Source: Aculops lycopersici
Taxonomy: Eukaryota > Arthropoda > Arachnida > Trombidiformes > Eriophyidae
Direction of reading: 5' to 3'
Assembly (NCBI GenBank): GCA_015350385.1
Contig: WNKI01000002.1
Location: 4,396,057-4,460,056, forward strand
Length of the DNA stretch: 64,000 nt
The notes below the pieces were generated by a model. That model was not told where the DNA came from and did not search any database. It saw nothing but the letters and a program-made list of their open reading frames with translations. Made by a program: the position numbers and the translations under genes. Shown one piece after another: positions 17,667 through 26,265 of this stretch (position 1 is the stretch's first letter; every line of letters begins with the position of its first letter).

Positions 17667-18312
17667 TATTGGAGATCTTTTTGGGATTGCTAGGATATTG
17701 CAAGTAAATATTGCAGTGGTAGGCTTTAAATTGGCTGGAATGGTTGCATTTGAGCATTTGCTGATGCCAAAGTCTGTTTATGAAGATAGGTTCGACCTCA
17801 TATGTTAGGCATTTTGGTAGTATATATAATAATGTTGCTATAGTGGACAAGAGAATACAAAGCAAAACAATGATTCTGACTTGAATGGCGTGACTCAAAA
17901 AGGGAAACTGTGGCAAACCTCATTACAGCCAGCATTCGTTTACTGCGTTTCTCTGCAGCGCAATCTGCAGGACGCATCACGGGCTTCGAGGGGTCCGATG
18001 TTGTCTGCAGACAGCGGCGCAAGAGAGTAACTTTTTGCATGTGTCAAAAATGAATTAGTGTAACCCACACCACAGACAACAAGATGAACGTGCAATCGAT
18101 TTAGAATTATTTGTCTGGAGAAAATCTCTAGGTACTCATGGCGCATGCTCGCTAGCGAACTCCCAACAATTCGCTAGTTGGCTACCCATTGGCTCCGTGT
18201 TAAAAACCCCTTTGGTCAGTGTCGATCATTATGCTCAACAAGTCACTTCTATTACTTGGACTAGAGATCTCTCGAATTGTAACAATCAGTAATCTATATA
18301 CCTAATTGAAAA
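17667..18312. promoter_or_regulatory. Divergent intergenic region, SCYL1 (-) / coiled-coil gene (+)
   Basis: These 646 bp should contain two promoters. An inverted CCAAT box (ATTGG) lies at about 18188-18192 and an initiator-like TCAGT at 18216-18220, about 95 nt before the plus-strand ATG. A minus-strand open frame at 17635-17916 encodes a hydrophobic stretch, but it has no ATG before that stretch and overlaps the SCYL1 start, so I do not call it. Confidence 0.4.
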
Positions 18313-18789
18313 ATGGGTCCAATTCGAAAAAAGATGGTTACGTTTGAAATCGGAACAATTCAACTCGATCGCGTGAACGAAACTATTAAAAATCTACAGG
18401 ACGAGATCAAGGAAAAGAAATCAGAGATCAGAAACAAAAAGGCTAATATCGAGCTCACCTCAGCCAAGATTGAGGTAATGGAAAACATGAAAAGAACAGA
18501 TTCCTGGACCAAATACGGGGAAGAGGTGAAAAGAAAAATTGAGACGGCTCAAAACAAGAGCAAGATATTGAACCAGTATCTCGAACACCTAAAAGGGTTA
18601 GACTTCGCCCCAGCGAAGTTGAAAAATGATATCGACAACTTCAATCAGGAGTTCTACTCTTGTCTCAAACAAGTAATAGATAAATCATCTTCAGCTAAGA
18701 AGCAACTAGATGAGTTGAACAATCGACGAAATGAATGTGACGAATTGAGACAGAAGACACAAGGTGTACATCAAAGGCAACCCGAATAA
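18313..18789 (+). CDS. Small coiled-coil protein, unrecognised
   Basis: A 158-residue, highly charged protein. After a short N-terminus (MGPIRKKMVTFEIGTIQL), heptad-like helices run through about 20-75 and 85-150, rich in Lys, Glu, Asn and Leu. There is no signal peptide, membrane helix or catalytic motif. It is probably structural or an adaptor, such as a cytoskeletal or kinetochore subunit, but nothing identifies it. AATAAA follows at 18845-18850, 56 nt past the stop, which supports a real transcript. Confidence 0.65.
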   Translation: MGPIRKKMVTFEIGTIQLDRVNETIKNLQDEIKEKKSEIRNKKANIELTSAKIEVMENMKRTDSWTKYGEEVKRKIETAQNKSKILNQYLEHLKGLDFAPAKLKNDIDNFNQEFYSCLKQVIDKSSSAKKQLDELNNRRNECDELRQKTQGVHQRQPE

Positions 18790-19336
18790 TTCCAAGCTCA
18801 TATCTATCTAGGCGAATATATCTGTCTCTGATATAGACGGCAGAAATAAATTTGAATTCATCTTGTTTATCCAAATCTTGATATTTATAGATCTTCTTAT
18901 ATCAATCCACCAATAGTTTGATTTTGGTCGGTTACGACAACAGATTGCCGGCGAAAGCAACTGGAATAACCTGTTGCTACTAGATGGCGCTAGTGTTTGG
19001 GTTGAATATTACAGATGCTATTCTGATTTGCATGTACGAATCTGAAGCATAGCGCGTAAAACTTCGCGCTCTGCTCGCGGCAACGCACATCGCTGGTTCT
19101 GACCGATAAAACGGCCGCTTTCTCCACATGACCGTTACAACGCCTTTAGAGCAACAACAAACCCGAAGTATCCGGCCCTCGAACCTGTTGTATTTATTTC
19201 ATATTTAAACTGGCCATTTGCTTATAACAACTAGACGTTCACGAAAGACTTTTAAAACCACTTCAGAATCCCCTAATTTTGAGAGTCATCTATTTTAATA
19301 GAGAATCATATTAGATCTCGAAACACTAACCTTGAT
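18790..19336. other. Intergenic region between two coiled-coil genes
   Basis: 547 bp with no convincing frame. It includes the AATAAA of the upstream gene (18845-18850) and a CpG-bearing patch at about 19050-19080 that may belong to the promoter of the next gene. Nothing else was seen. Confidence 0.4.
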
Positions 19337-20425
19337 ATGGATACTCTCAGGTTTTCTCTCGACGGAGATTCTCTAAACGAGACACGAGGTGAATCTGAAA
19401 GTATCAAAGAGATGCAAACTATTATGAAGGAGCAGAATGAAATTATCAAATCTCTGAGACAGCAAAATGCCGACTTGAAAGAAGAATTTGAAGAACTTGA
19501 GAACGAACAGCAGGTGACCAAATCAACCGTGGACAAGTTAAAGAAGGAGCTGTCAGAGAAGATCGATGAATTGGAAGCTGTATCGCATGCTTGCAAGGAG
19601 CTCGAGACTGCCAATGATAATCTATCTCGCCGCTTAGAAGCCCGAATCTCCCAGGTGCAAGTTCTCGCAGATGAGCTAAAAGAGACAAAAAAGGCTCTGA
19701 AGGAGACACTTAGCATAAATGAGCAGTTGAAACTGAAAAATGACAATCTGACTGCTAGACTAGAGATGTCTGATTCTAGAAGAAGGCGGCAGCTTGAAGA
19801 TGAGCAAGATATCAAGATTTCTAGACAAAAATACTCCTCGCTTGAGTCTGAAGTGTCGGAGAACAATTGCTACAAAAGGGAACTGACATCTGCGACACTC
19901 CATTTTCCGATAGCGGATGAGATTGGCGAGATCATGGACACAAAGTCAATCGAGGAGCCAAGAACATGGCAACAACAGTACGATTTGAATAATCGAGAGA
20001 ATCATCCTATAGTCGAAAGCGTGCCTATTTCTTCTATCCACAATCACGAAAACAACCACCATTGCATCAACCATCGAATCCAACAAAAGGCACTAGAGCC
20101 AGAGATTGACCCTATAAAAGAGCAAAAGCTTCGTATCGAGAGGGCTAATGAACTTGCGAGAAGAAACATGCGAACCAAACCTTTACACCAGACATCCTAT
20201 CCATTGGAATTGGATACCTTTGATGCACCTGATTTTACTGAGACCGACATCAAACGTGGAATAATCCCTAGACAACAACCTGTTGTTCGACAACAAGTGC
20301 GACAGCAACCACTTCAACGTCAGCAAGTGAACCAGCAACATTTCTGCGATCATCAGCCCTCAAGACCAGTGCAGCCTCCAGTTCCAAGGAAGACTTACAA
20401 AAAGGCTGAAGCATTCATAGTCTGA
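19337..20425 (+). CDS. Coiled-coil protein with Gln/Pro-rich C-terminus, unrecognised
   Basis: A 362-residue protein. Residues about 20-170 form a long acidic coiled coil (for example LRQQNADLKEEFEELENEQQ and leucine-heptad stretches around KELETANDNLSRRLEA). The rest is low in structure: His/Asn-rich (HNHENNHHCINH), then Arg/Gln-rich (QQPVVRQQVRQQPLQRQQ), ending in the proline motif PVQPPVPRKTYKKAEAFIV. PPVPRK could bind an SH3 domain. The shape suggests a cytoskeletal or vesicle-tethering scaffold, but no family is recognisable. Confidence 0.7.
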   Translation: MDTLRFSLDGDSLNETRGESESIKEMQTIMKEQNEIIKSLRQQNADLKEEFEELENEQQVTKSTVDKLKKELSEKIDELEAVSHACKELETANDNLSRRLEARISQVQVLADELKETKKALKETLSINEQLKLKNDNLTARLEMSDSRRRRQLEDEQDIKISRQKYSSLESEVSENNCYKRELTSATLHFPIADEIGEIMDTKSIEEPRTWQQQYDLNNRENHPIVESVPISSIHNHENNHHCINHRIQQKALEPEIDPIKEQKLRIERANELARRNMRTKPLHQTSYPLELDTFDAPDFTETDIKRGIIPRQQPVVRQQVRQQPLQRQQVNQQHFCDHQPSRPVQPPVPRKTYKKAEAFIV

Positions 20426-20658
20426 CGGCACAAATGAGTGGCAGCACGTTCTATGTTTAGTGTGCTAAATGACCCGCAGTTTTACAATCGATTGAGCTAA
20501 GATGTAAGATCTAACAAAAGTTTTTTTAAGTATTGACTAAATGACACTAATGAATCATTTTTAACCGGACATGAGCCTTAAGTTGTTAAACGTTTTGATT
20601 GTAGATGCTAGAGTTCCAAGTAGGCAAATATTTTCATTTAGACAGTCTTATCTTTAAG

Positions 20659-21564
20659 TTAGTCCTCGTCAGAAGAAGAGCTAGGTGGCATATCCAGAAC
20701 TCGATTTTGATTCAACTGACTGTCAGTCTTGCACTTTTCCAAATACTTAGCCTGTTCAGTCAAGAGTTCTTCGCTTGTTTTACAATCGGCATAGACCTCT
20801 ATAATTTCTCTGTTGATATCAAAGAACGCCGAACCCCATTTAAACTTGCTCAAGAGCTGACGAGATTCTTGGGGGTAACCAGTAATGATGAGGCCCGCAG
20901 CAAGAGCTTCAGCACAACTCAACTGGCACGGTTTTCCATAATTAACATTATTGCTGGCTAGAAAGAATGGTAGTAACCTTGGATTGTTACCTTTCATTCT
21001 TGAGAACGGTGTTTCATCGAGCTTTGCCCATGAGCAGTCTATCACAGCGAGCCCATGTTGATCGATTATGTCCTTGTCATCGGGCGAGATGCATTTCGTT
21101 CCCATCGGCGAGAGGATGATACCATTGAATCTGGTGCCTAGCCTTAGCGTTTCGATCATCCTGAAACGTGACAACTTTCTACCGGTACACCTTTTTGGAT
21201 CACATTGACCAACATCCCACATTGCTATCCTAAATGGAAATTTGATTCTCTTTACGTTGTCATCGTCATCAAGAACAGACTCTTCTTCAGACTCCGACAC
21301 ACCACTCTCGTCATCCTCATTGTCTTCACTCTCCTCATCATCTTCATTTGTTGATTCGGTTAAAACTGAAGCCTCGCCGCTTGTGGATCTACCCCCTCGA
21401 GCCGATTTCTTAGATCGATCCCTATTTTTACTATTTATATTCGCTTGTTTTGAGAATGCTTGTGATAGAGGTGTCTCGTAGGACTCCTGTTGTCCCAATG
21501 TTAGTGCTGACTTGAGCTGTCTTTTGCCAGTGTTCCGAACCTTCGAAGGCCTACGGCCTGGCAT
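20659..21564 (-). CDS. TSR3: TSR3, 18S rRNA aminocarboxypropyltransferase
   Basis: A 301-residue protein matching TSR3, which transfers the aminocarboxypropyl group of S-adenosylmethionine to N1-methylpseudouridine in helix 31 of 18S rRNA, a late cytoplasmic step of small-subunit maturation. The conserved core starts at about residue 105: IAMWDVGQCDPKRCTGRKL, LSPMGTKCISPDD, IDCSWAKLDETPF, then LPFFLASNNVNYGKPCQLSC and EALAAGLIITGYPQESRQLL. The N-terminal 100 residues are basic, then very acidic (EDDEESEDNEDDESG). The tail ends SSSSDED. Core and SAM-pocket segments look complete. It lies head to head with NOL12, another rRNA-maturation gene. Confidence 0.93.
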   Translation of the reverse strand: MPGRRPSKVRNTGKRQLKSALTLGQQESYETPLSQAFSKQANINSKNRDRSKKSARGGRSTSGEASVLTESTNEDDEESEDNEDDESGVSESEEESVLDDDDNVKRIKFPFRIAMWDVGQCDPKRCTGRKLSRFRMIETLRLGTRFNGIILSPMGTKCISPDDKDIIDQHGLAVIDCSWAKLDETPFSRMKGNNPRLLPFFLASNNVNYGKPCQLSCAEALAAGLIITGYPQESRQLLSKFKWGSAFFDINREIIEVYADCKTSEELLTEQAKYLEKCKTDSQLNQNRVLDMPPSSSSDED

Positions 21565-21934
21565 GGTGTTTACGAAGATTAACAGGTGGAAGCAGATTTG
21601 CTTAAAATTAAAAGAGATCGAATCTGATAATTGAGTTTTGTAAACAGTATATTATCGATGTTGCCCAATGAATGGAACCTTAGATTTGTATAAACACGTG
21701 CTTGCTCCGCGCAGCTCTTAAAAATCTCTATTCACTTGTGAACCATGCGGCCTTTATAATTAATAATTATTTATTCATAGCATGGATTAACGATATATAT
21801 TGTTTGACCATTTATAATCTTCAACTGATTTCAGATCCCAGCAACCTGATAAACTCGCTGTCTTAGAGCTGAATAAGACCGAAGCGCTCAACAGGCAATA
21901 ACTACCAAACTGCAACGAATATTTTCGCTTCGAG
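21565..21934. promoter_or_regulatory. Bidirectional promoter of TSR3 and NOL12
   Basis: A 370-bp gap separates divergent start codons of two ribosome-biogenesis genes. Sharing a promoter would co-regulate them. I see an AT-rich middle (about 21750-21800) but no clear TATA box. Confidence 0.5.
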
Positions 21935-22192
21935 ATGGGGAAATCATCTCATGGTAGCAAACAGCCCCTTGTTTTTGATCCCAAAGAAAGGGTCGACTTT
22001 GTTAAAGGATTCAGTAAGAGGAAGAAGGAAAGACAAGAGAGGGCTAAGAAAGAACAGGAAGTCAAAGATAGAGAATTACGCAGAGTGTTACGTCAGAAAC
22101 GTAAGGCGGCCATGAAGTCAAAGATGGAGCACGCGGCCTGCGCGAGTATTGATGTGGAACAGCAGCAACAAACGTCACCTTCCTCATCCTAG
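21935..22192 (+). CDS. NOL12: NOL12/RRP17-like nucleolar protein, short
   Basis: An 85-residue basic protein. The segment LVFDPKERVDFVKGFSKRKK, followed by a Lys/Arg/Glu helix (ERQERAKKEQEVKDRELRRV), matches the N-terminal signature of NOL12/RRP17, which acts in pre-rRNA processing in the nucleolus. Family members are usually 170-250 residues and have a longer second half. Here only the signature and helix remain, followed by a Gln/Ser tail, so this is either a reduced protein or a first exon. AATAAA at 22260 suggests the transcript ends soon after. TSR3 is its divergent neighbour. Confidence 0.75.
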   Translation: MGKSSHGSKQPLVFDPKERVDFVKGFSKRKKERQERAKKEQEVKDRELRRVLRQKRKAAMKSKMEHAACASIDVEQQQQTSPSSS

Positions 22193-22259
22193 CTCTGTTA
22201 CTTTCACTGACTTATTGATCAGTCCGACCTATTATTATTTGTTACCCTGCCGTCGGTAA

Positions 22260-22265
22260 AATAAA
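22260..22265 (+). terminator. Polyadenylation signal of NOL12
   Basis: AATAAA, 67 nt past the stop codon and only 57 nt before the next plus-strand ATG. Confidence 0.5.
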
Positions 22266-22322
22266 CTAAACCAATCAAATTTCCAACAACCTTAATCTTC
22301 CAGAATATTTTCCATAATATCG

Positions 22323-23291
22323 ATGAAGAATTGCATATTGGTCTCAATTTTAATAGTATCATCATATTTATTAACTACTCAAGCAGCCGTCATGTTGACA
22401 AAAAGCAGAGCACTGCACTTCGTTCTTAAAATCGGGAACCTCAAGAAAAATGTTGAGTTCTTCCGTGACACTCTCGGCATGAAGGTTCTTCGACATGAAG
22501 TTTTCGAGCAAGGTTGTGAGGCCGCTTGTAATGGTCCATATGATGGAAAATGGTCCAAGACTATGATCGGTTACGGACCAGAAGATGACCATTTTGTTTT
22601 GGAACTCACTTACAACTATACCATTGGTATGTACAAGCTTGGTAACGACTTACAGCATATCAAGATCTCGTTGCAAGAACCACAATACTTGAAGGTGAAA
22701 GGAGAAAGTAAGGACTCGACCGTCTCTTTGATATCGCCCGATGGATATAAGTTCTTGATTGAGAAAAACTCTGATCCCAAAGTGGACAAGTCGGATGTGA
22801 TTGAGGTTTGTCTTGCTTGCAAAGATCTCGAAGAATCCTCAAAATACTGGGGCGGTCTCTTGAAGATGAAGGAGAACAAGGACGCGCCTAAAACCGACAA
22901 AGAAGCAGTATTCAAGTATGCAGATGATCAAGCTAGCTTGAGATTAAGACAGATCGCCATGGCTCTCGATCGTGGTAGCGCATACGGTAGAATAGCATTC
23001 AGCTGCCCTTCGGCTGACCTAAAGCCAGTTCAGAAGGCCTCAGAGGATGCGAAGCAAACTGTTCTGACTCCTTACTTGAGTCTAGATACACCAGGCAAGG
23101 CAACAGTTCAGGTTGTTATCTTGGCTGATCCAAATGGGCACGAGATCTGTTTTGTTGGCGATGAAGGCTTCAGGGAGTTATCTCAGGTTGATCCCAAAGC
23201 AAACGAGCTGATTGAAAAGTCAATTGAAGAAGACAAGTCAGAAGAGTGGTATCAGAAGAAGGGTATCAAGAAGGCAAAGCTCGAAGAGTGA
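22323..23291 (+). CDS. GLOD4: Glyoxalase-domain protein, GLOD4-like, with hydrophobic N-terminal extension
   Basis: A 322-residue protein with two vicinal-oxygen-chelate (glyoxalase fold) modules. Matches to GLOD4 include LGMKVLRHEVFEQGCEAACN, CNGPYDGKWSKTMIGYGPED and, near the end, DTPGKATVQVVILADPNGHE. GLOD4 is a conserved, mostly mitochondrial or cytosolic protein of uncertain enzymatic role. The start is unusual. Before the expected opening (LTKSRALHFVLKIGN) this frame encodes MKNCILVSILIVSSYLLTTQ, which reads like a signal peptide. An internal ATG at 22392 would give the conventional N-terminus. The sequence before it also ends in CAAGCAG, so a splice acceptor there cannot be excluded. 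Confidence 0.9.
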   Translation: MKNCILVSILIVSSYLLTTQAAVMLTKSRALHFVLKIGNLKKNVEFFRDTLGMKVLRHEVFEQGCEAACNGPYDGKWSKTMIGYGPEDDHFVLELTYNYTIGMYKLGNDLQHIKISLQEPQYLKVKGESKDSTVSLISPDGYKFLIEKNSDPKVDKSDVIEVCLACKDLEESSKYWGGLLKMKENKDAPKTDKEAVFKYADDQASLRLRQIAMALDRGSAYGRIAFSCPSADLKPVQKASEDAKQTVLTPYLSLDTPGKATVQVVILADPNGHEICFVGDEGFRELSQVDPKANELIEKSIEEDKSEEWYQKKGIKKAKLEE

Positions 23292-23401
23292 GATCGATCT
23301 TCTTTCTCGAGTATTATCGAATACTGATTGTCATTTTAGTGTATTGCTCATATATAAAACTGGTAGAACTTCCAAATCAATCTGTTGTTGTACCGTCTTG
23401 T

Positions 23402-23893
23402 CTAAACCAAGTTAGGGTCTTCGTTGGTTTGTATTTTATCTATCTTCTTTGTTTGAGTCATTCCGTTTGCGCAACCTTTATGACATGGCGAGTCGCACTC
23501 GGCAGCATGAATAAATTCTTTCTCCTCGTAGTCGTGGAGTTTTATCCTGGCATCGACAAGTTTTGTGGAAAGTTTATTCACATCTGCCATTAGAGTGGAC
23601 TTTTCATGTTCGATATTAGCGACAAGTTCCTCTTTCTTCTTCTCGAAAGATTCTACTATGCCCAGTAGTTTCTCCTCCAAATTTTGATTTATCTGCTGGA
23701 GGCGGTTATAATCACTTTCTAGTCCCTTGTATCTCAGTCTCCAATAGTTGGCGTCCTCGGCTTGTGAGGTGTTTGTGAAGTTAATGGTGCTAGTATGTGT
23801 TTTGGCGCCTGAATTTCTGATTCCGTTCCCATTTGTTCGAGTGTTTGTGTCCTTGTTTTGGTACTTTGTTCCACTTTCGTCTTGTTCCGACAT
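23402..23893 (-). CDS. Coiled-coil protein, unrecognised
   Basis: A 163-residue protein. Its first 45 residues are polar (Asn/Thr-rich). Residues about 48-125 form a coiled coil (RYKGLESDYNRLQQINQNLE, then KSTLMADVNKLSTKLVDARI). A short Cys/His patch (ECDSPCHKGCANG) and a polar tail follow. The block EKLLGIVESFEKKKEELVA resembles N-terminal coiled coils of junction or scaffold adaptors, but I cannot name the family. The gene converges on GLOD4 with only 110 bp between stop codons. Confidence 0.6.
   Translation of the reverse strand: MSEQDESGTKYQNKDTNTRTNGNGIRNSGAKTHTSTINFTNTSQAEDANYWRLRYKGLESDYNRLQQINQNLEEKLLGIVESFEKKKEELVANIEHEKSTLMADVNKLSTKLVDARIKLHDYEEKEFIHAAECDSPCHKGCANGMTQTKKIDKIQTNEDPNLV
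23510..23515 (+). terminator. Polyadenylation signal for GLOD4 inside the antisense gene
   Basis: The first AATAAA after GLOD4 lies 218 nt past its stop and inside the coding sequence of the minus-strand coiled-coil gene. If used, the GLOD4 mRNA is antisense to its neighbour's coding 3' end. Confidence 0.35.
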
Positions 23894-24457
23894 GATTGAG
23901 TATGAATATCTCGACTTGGAGCCGATTGAGACCGAATGCTCTAAATCAAATAGCTATTTGTCGTCTGATATGTTGCATGAGCTCATTTGTTATTCAGCGA
24001 AATACCTGAGCTCGAATGATTACAACTTCTGAACAAGAATATGCATCAACTGTATCATCAACTGTAGTAACAGCAGCAAAAGCAACAACAACAACAGGTG
24101 AGCTGCGTCATTTTCGCTCTCGCCGGCCAACACGCAAAAAGAAGTCAGCCAAGAAAAGAGCGGCCACCGGCCGATTCTTGTCGCACAATGGAGGTGAATG
24201 TCCCGAGTCAGAATACCGTAAGGATGGGATGAGTGAGAGTTAATTTTGCATAATTAATTCAGTAATGCATTGCATATTTCATCTCGTGATAGACTTCCAT
24301 CGAATCTTTTTTAAGTAAACGCTTGGCAACTTCCCTTGGAAAATATTATCTAAGGATGGCTGCAGGAAGGTATGAAATATTCAGACTTGACAGACTAAGA
24401 CCAGCTCGGCGCTACTTTATTTGTGTTCACAAAAACTTTTCTGTATCAAACTCTTGA
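23894..24457. other. Intergenic region, coiled-coil gene (-) to CFAP410 3' end (-)
   Basis: A 75-codon plus-strand frame (24016-24243) is Thr-rich, then Lys/Arg-rich. It contains a good donor-like CAG|GTGAGC at about 24099, so it may be non-coding or a 5' exon. A minus-strand AATAAA (TTTATT at 24416-24421) lies 36 nt past the CFAP410 stop codon. Confidence 0.35.
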
Positions 24458-25432
24458 TCATTGTGTAAATTCTTCCATCCGACAATGTAATGCTGTTTGC
24501 ACTACTTCGCAGCTAACATAGTCCAATTCTTTGATGAGACACAAGACCGCCGACAGAATATTTCCGTTACGACTTTTGCCACCCTTTGGCAGGATGCTAG
24601 AGCTTGTAAGATTATAATTGTTGTTGTTATGAATATTGTTGTTATTATTATTATTCACACTTCCTGACCAGGTTTGTCCACTTCCATTTAAGGCGGTCAC
24701 AGATCCCTGCAGGGAGAGGCATCTGGCAGGTTGCGGTGTTTGCGTTGTAGGCAGAAAGAAGCTGGACTCGTTGATGTTTTGCTCGTGTAAATTTTGGAAA
24801 GTTGTTTCGGCTTGATTGTTATGTTGTTCACTAATTGATTGTTCCTGTAATTGTTGCTCTATTATCGAAGTATTGGTTTGGTTGGTAGGGGTTGTTGCCG
24901 ATATCTGTTGCGGTTGTGCTTTCGGTTGCTGTTGTTGTTGTTGTTGCGGGCACGAGTTGTGTCCGGAACCAGACGAATGCGAGGATTCATATGCAACCTC
25001 TTCGTAGATTTCATTTCCAAGTTCCTCGATTTCTTGTAATTCCTCTTTGGTTACTGGAATATTATCTAAAATTGTGAGATTCGGTAAAGCTTTCAATACC
25101 ACCTTACGATAGTTGTGAGTATTCTCGGCGCAGGGGTTCTCTCCCAACCACAGGCTTGTAAGTTTGGGCAAATTTTGTAAATGTGCTACCTCGGAGATGT
25201 TTTTTATCTGGTTCTTTCTCAAGATCAACTCCCTCAGCTTAGGGCAGTAAGCAAAATCTTCCAAACTTGAAATCTCATTTGATGACAATCCGATGACTTC
25301 AACATTCACCAGTTGCCTGACCAACGAGACATCCTTTATTCCGCTTCCCCAGCAATTGAGCTTCAATACTGACTTCAAGTCTTGAGATCGCGTTTTTGCT
25401 AGTACAAGCGATTCGTTCAGTATAAGAGACAT
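24458..25432 (-). CDS. CFAP410: CFAP410 (C21orf2) leucine-rich-repeat protein with polyQ/polyN insert
   Basis: A 324-residue protein. Residues about 5-140 match CFAP410: an N-terminal cap (ESLVLAKTRSQDLKSVLKLN), leucine-rich repeats (VEVIGLSSNEISSLEDF, KLRELILRKNQIKNISEV) and the LRR-cap (LWLGENPCAENTHNYR, LPNLTILDNIPVT). The last 30 residues (NILSAVLCLIKELDYVSCEV) match its conserved C-terminal helix. CFAP410 works with the NEK1 kinase in basal bodies and sensory cilia and in DNA repair. Between these parts is a low-complexity insert of about 150 residues rich in Gln and Asn, encoded by TTG/CTG and TTA/TTG triplets. I started at the ATG at 25432, as upstream codons have none. Confidence 0.88.
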   Translation of the reverse strand: MSLILNESLVLAKTRSQDLKSVLKLNCWGSGIKDVSLVRQLVNVEVIGLSSNEISSLEDFAYCPKLRELILRKNQIKNISEVAHLQNLPKLTSLWLGENPCAENTHNYRKVVLKALPNLTILDNIPVTKEELQEIEELGNEIYEEVAYESSHSSGSGHNSCPQQQQQQQPKAQPQQISATTPTNQTNTSIIEQQLQEQSISEQHNNQAETTFQNLHEQNINESSFFLPTTQTPQPARCLSLQGSVTALNGSGQTWSGSVNNNNNNNIHNNNNYNLTSSSILPKGGKSRNGNILSAVLCLIKELDYVSCEVVQTALHCRMEEFTQ

Positions 25433-26265
25433 GGTATTGTTTATCAAAAGATCTTGGTCTTTATTATACTGTTGTTGTCTTCCTCTTTGGATATTGGCAG
25501 TAAGCTCAAACTCTCAGTGTTCAACTAATGTCTGAGTGCTCGACACAATACTTTGTCAGTTACTATCCCATGTATGACTGTCATATGATAAAGTGCTTGA
25601 CTTTTCACAAGAATAACATGAATAATGTGTATATAGTACGGATGGAAAAGACAGGTGAGAATTACAGGTATAAGTGAGTGGGTGTAGGTCTGGTGGTCAC
25701 GGTTCGATGTTGTTATTGTTGTTGTTGTTGTAGCTTTGAGTTAACTTCTTGCAGTAGTGAAGTTGCAAGAAATGGGTCGACCCATTGAGCAGCAAAGTTG
25801 TTGGACGAGTGGCCAGCAGCGAGCGTAAGGTAAACGAGTGAATGCGTTTCACATGTTTGAGATTATCTCTGTTGTGCAAACTATTTTTCTGCACTAACCT
25901 GTACTTATCTATGGAACTTGTCTCGTTCGCGGTAAGGATATTGAGCGAACAAGTTCGAGGCGAAAATTCGACTCGCTAGTGGGACAGAGAGATATATACG
26001 AATCACATGTTCCGGCAATACCGTTTTACAGTCGATATCTTTATCATTACAGTCACTATTGTATTATGGCCAAGATTTTTATTGCATCATCTAAAGTATC
26101 ATGATGAATGGACTATTATAAACCATCAAGTGTAATAAAAACCATAATAGCAACTATTAAATTAACCGGTGCAACAACGACCACAACACCAGCAACAACA
26201 ATTACAAGAGAAATACTGTTTATATATTGCGATTCAGAATTATCTCTACTATTCTAATTCTTATT
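25433..26265. promoter_or_regulatory. Divergent intergenic region, CFAP410 (-) / KCMF1 (+)
   Basis: 833 bp containing two 5' ends. It includes a TTG/TTA microsatellite at about 25708-25733 and a CAACAA-rich leader just before the KCMF1 ATG. No convincing additional gene was seen. Confidence 0.4.

Noticed and set aside
17635..17916. Minus-strand frame with a hydrophobic run upstream of SCYL1
   Set aside because: It has no ATG before the hydrophobic stretch, and it runs into the SCYL1 start in another frame.
24016..24243. 75-codon plus-strand frame between the coiled-coil gene and CFAP410
   Set aside because: It is Thr- then Lys/Arg-rich, has no polyadenylation signal nearby and contains a splice-donor-like site. 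It is more likely non-coding or a 5' exon.
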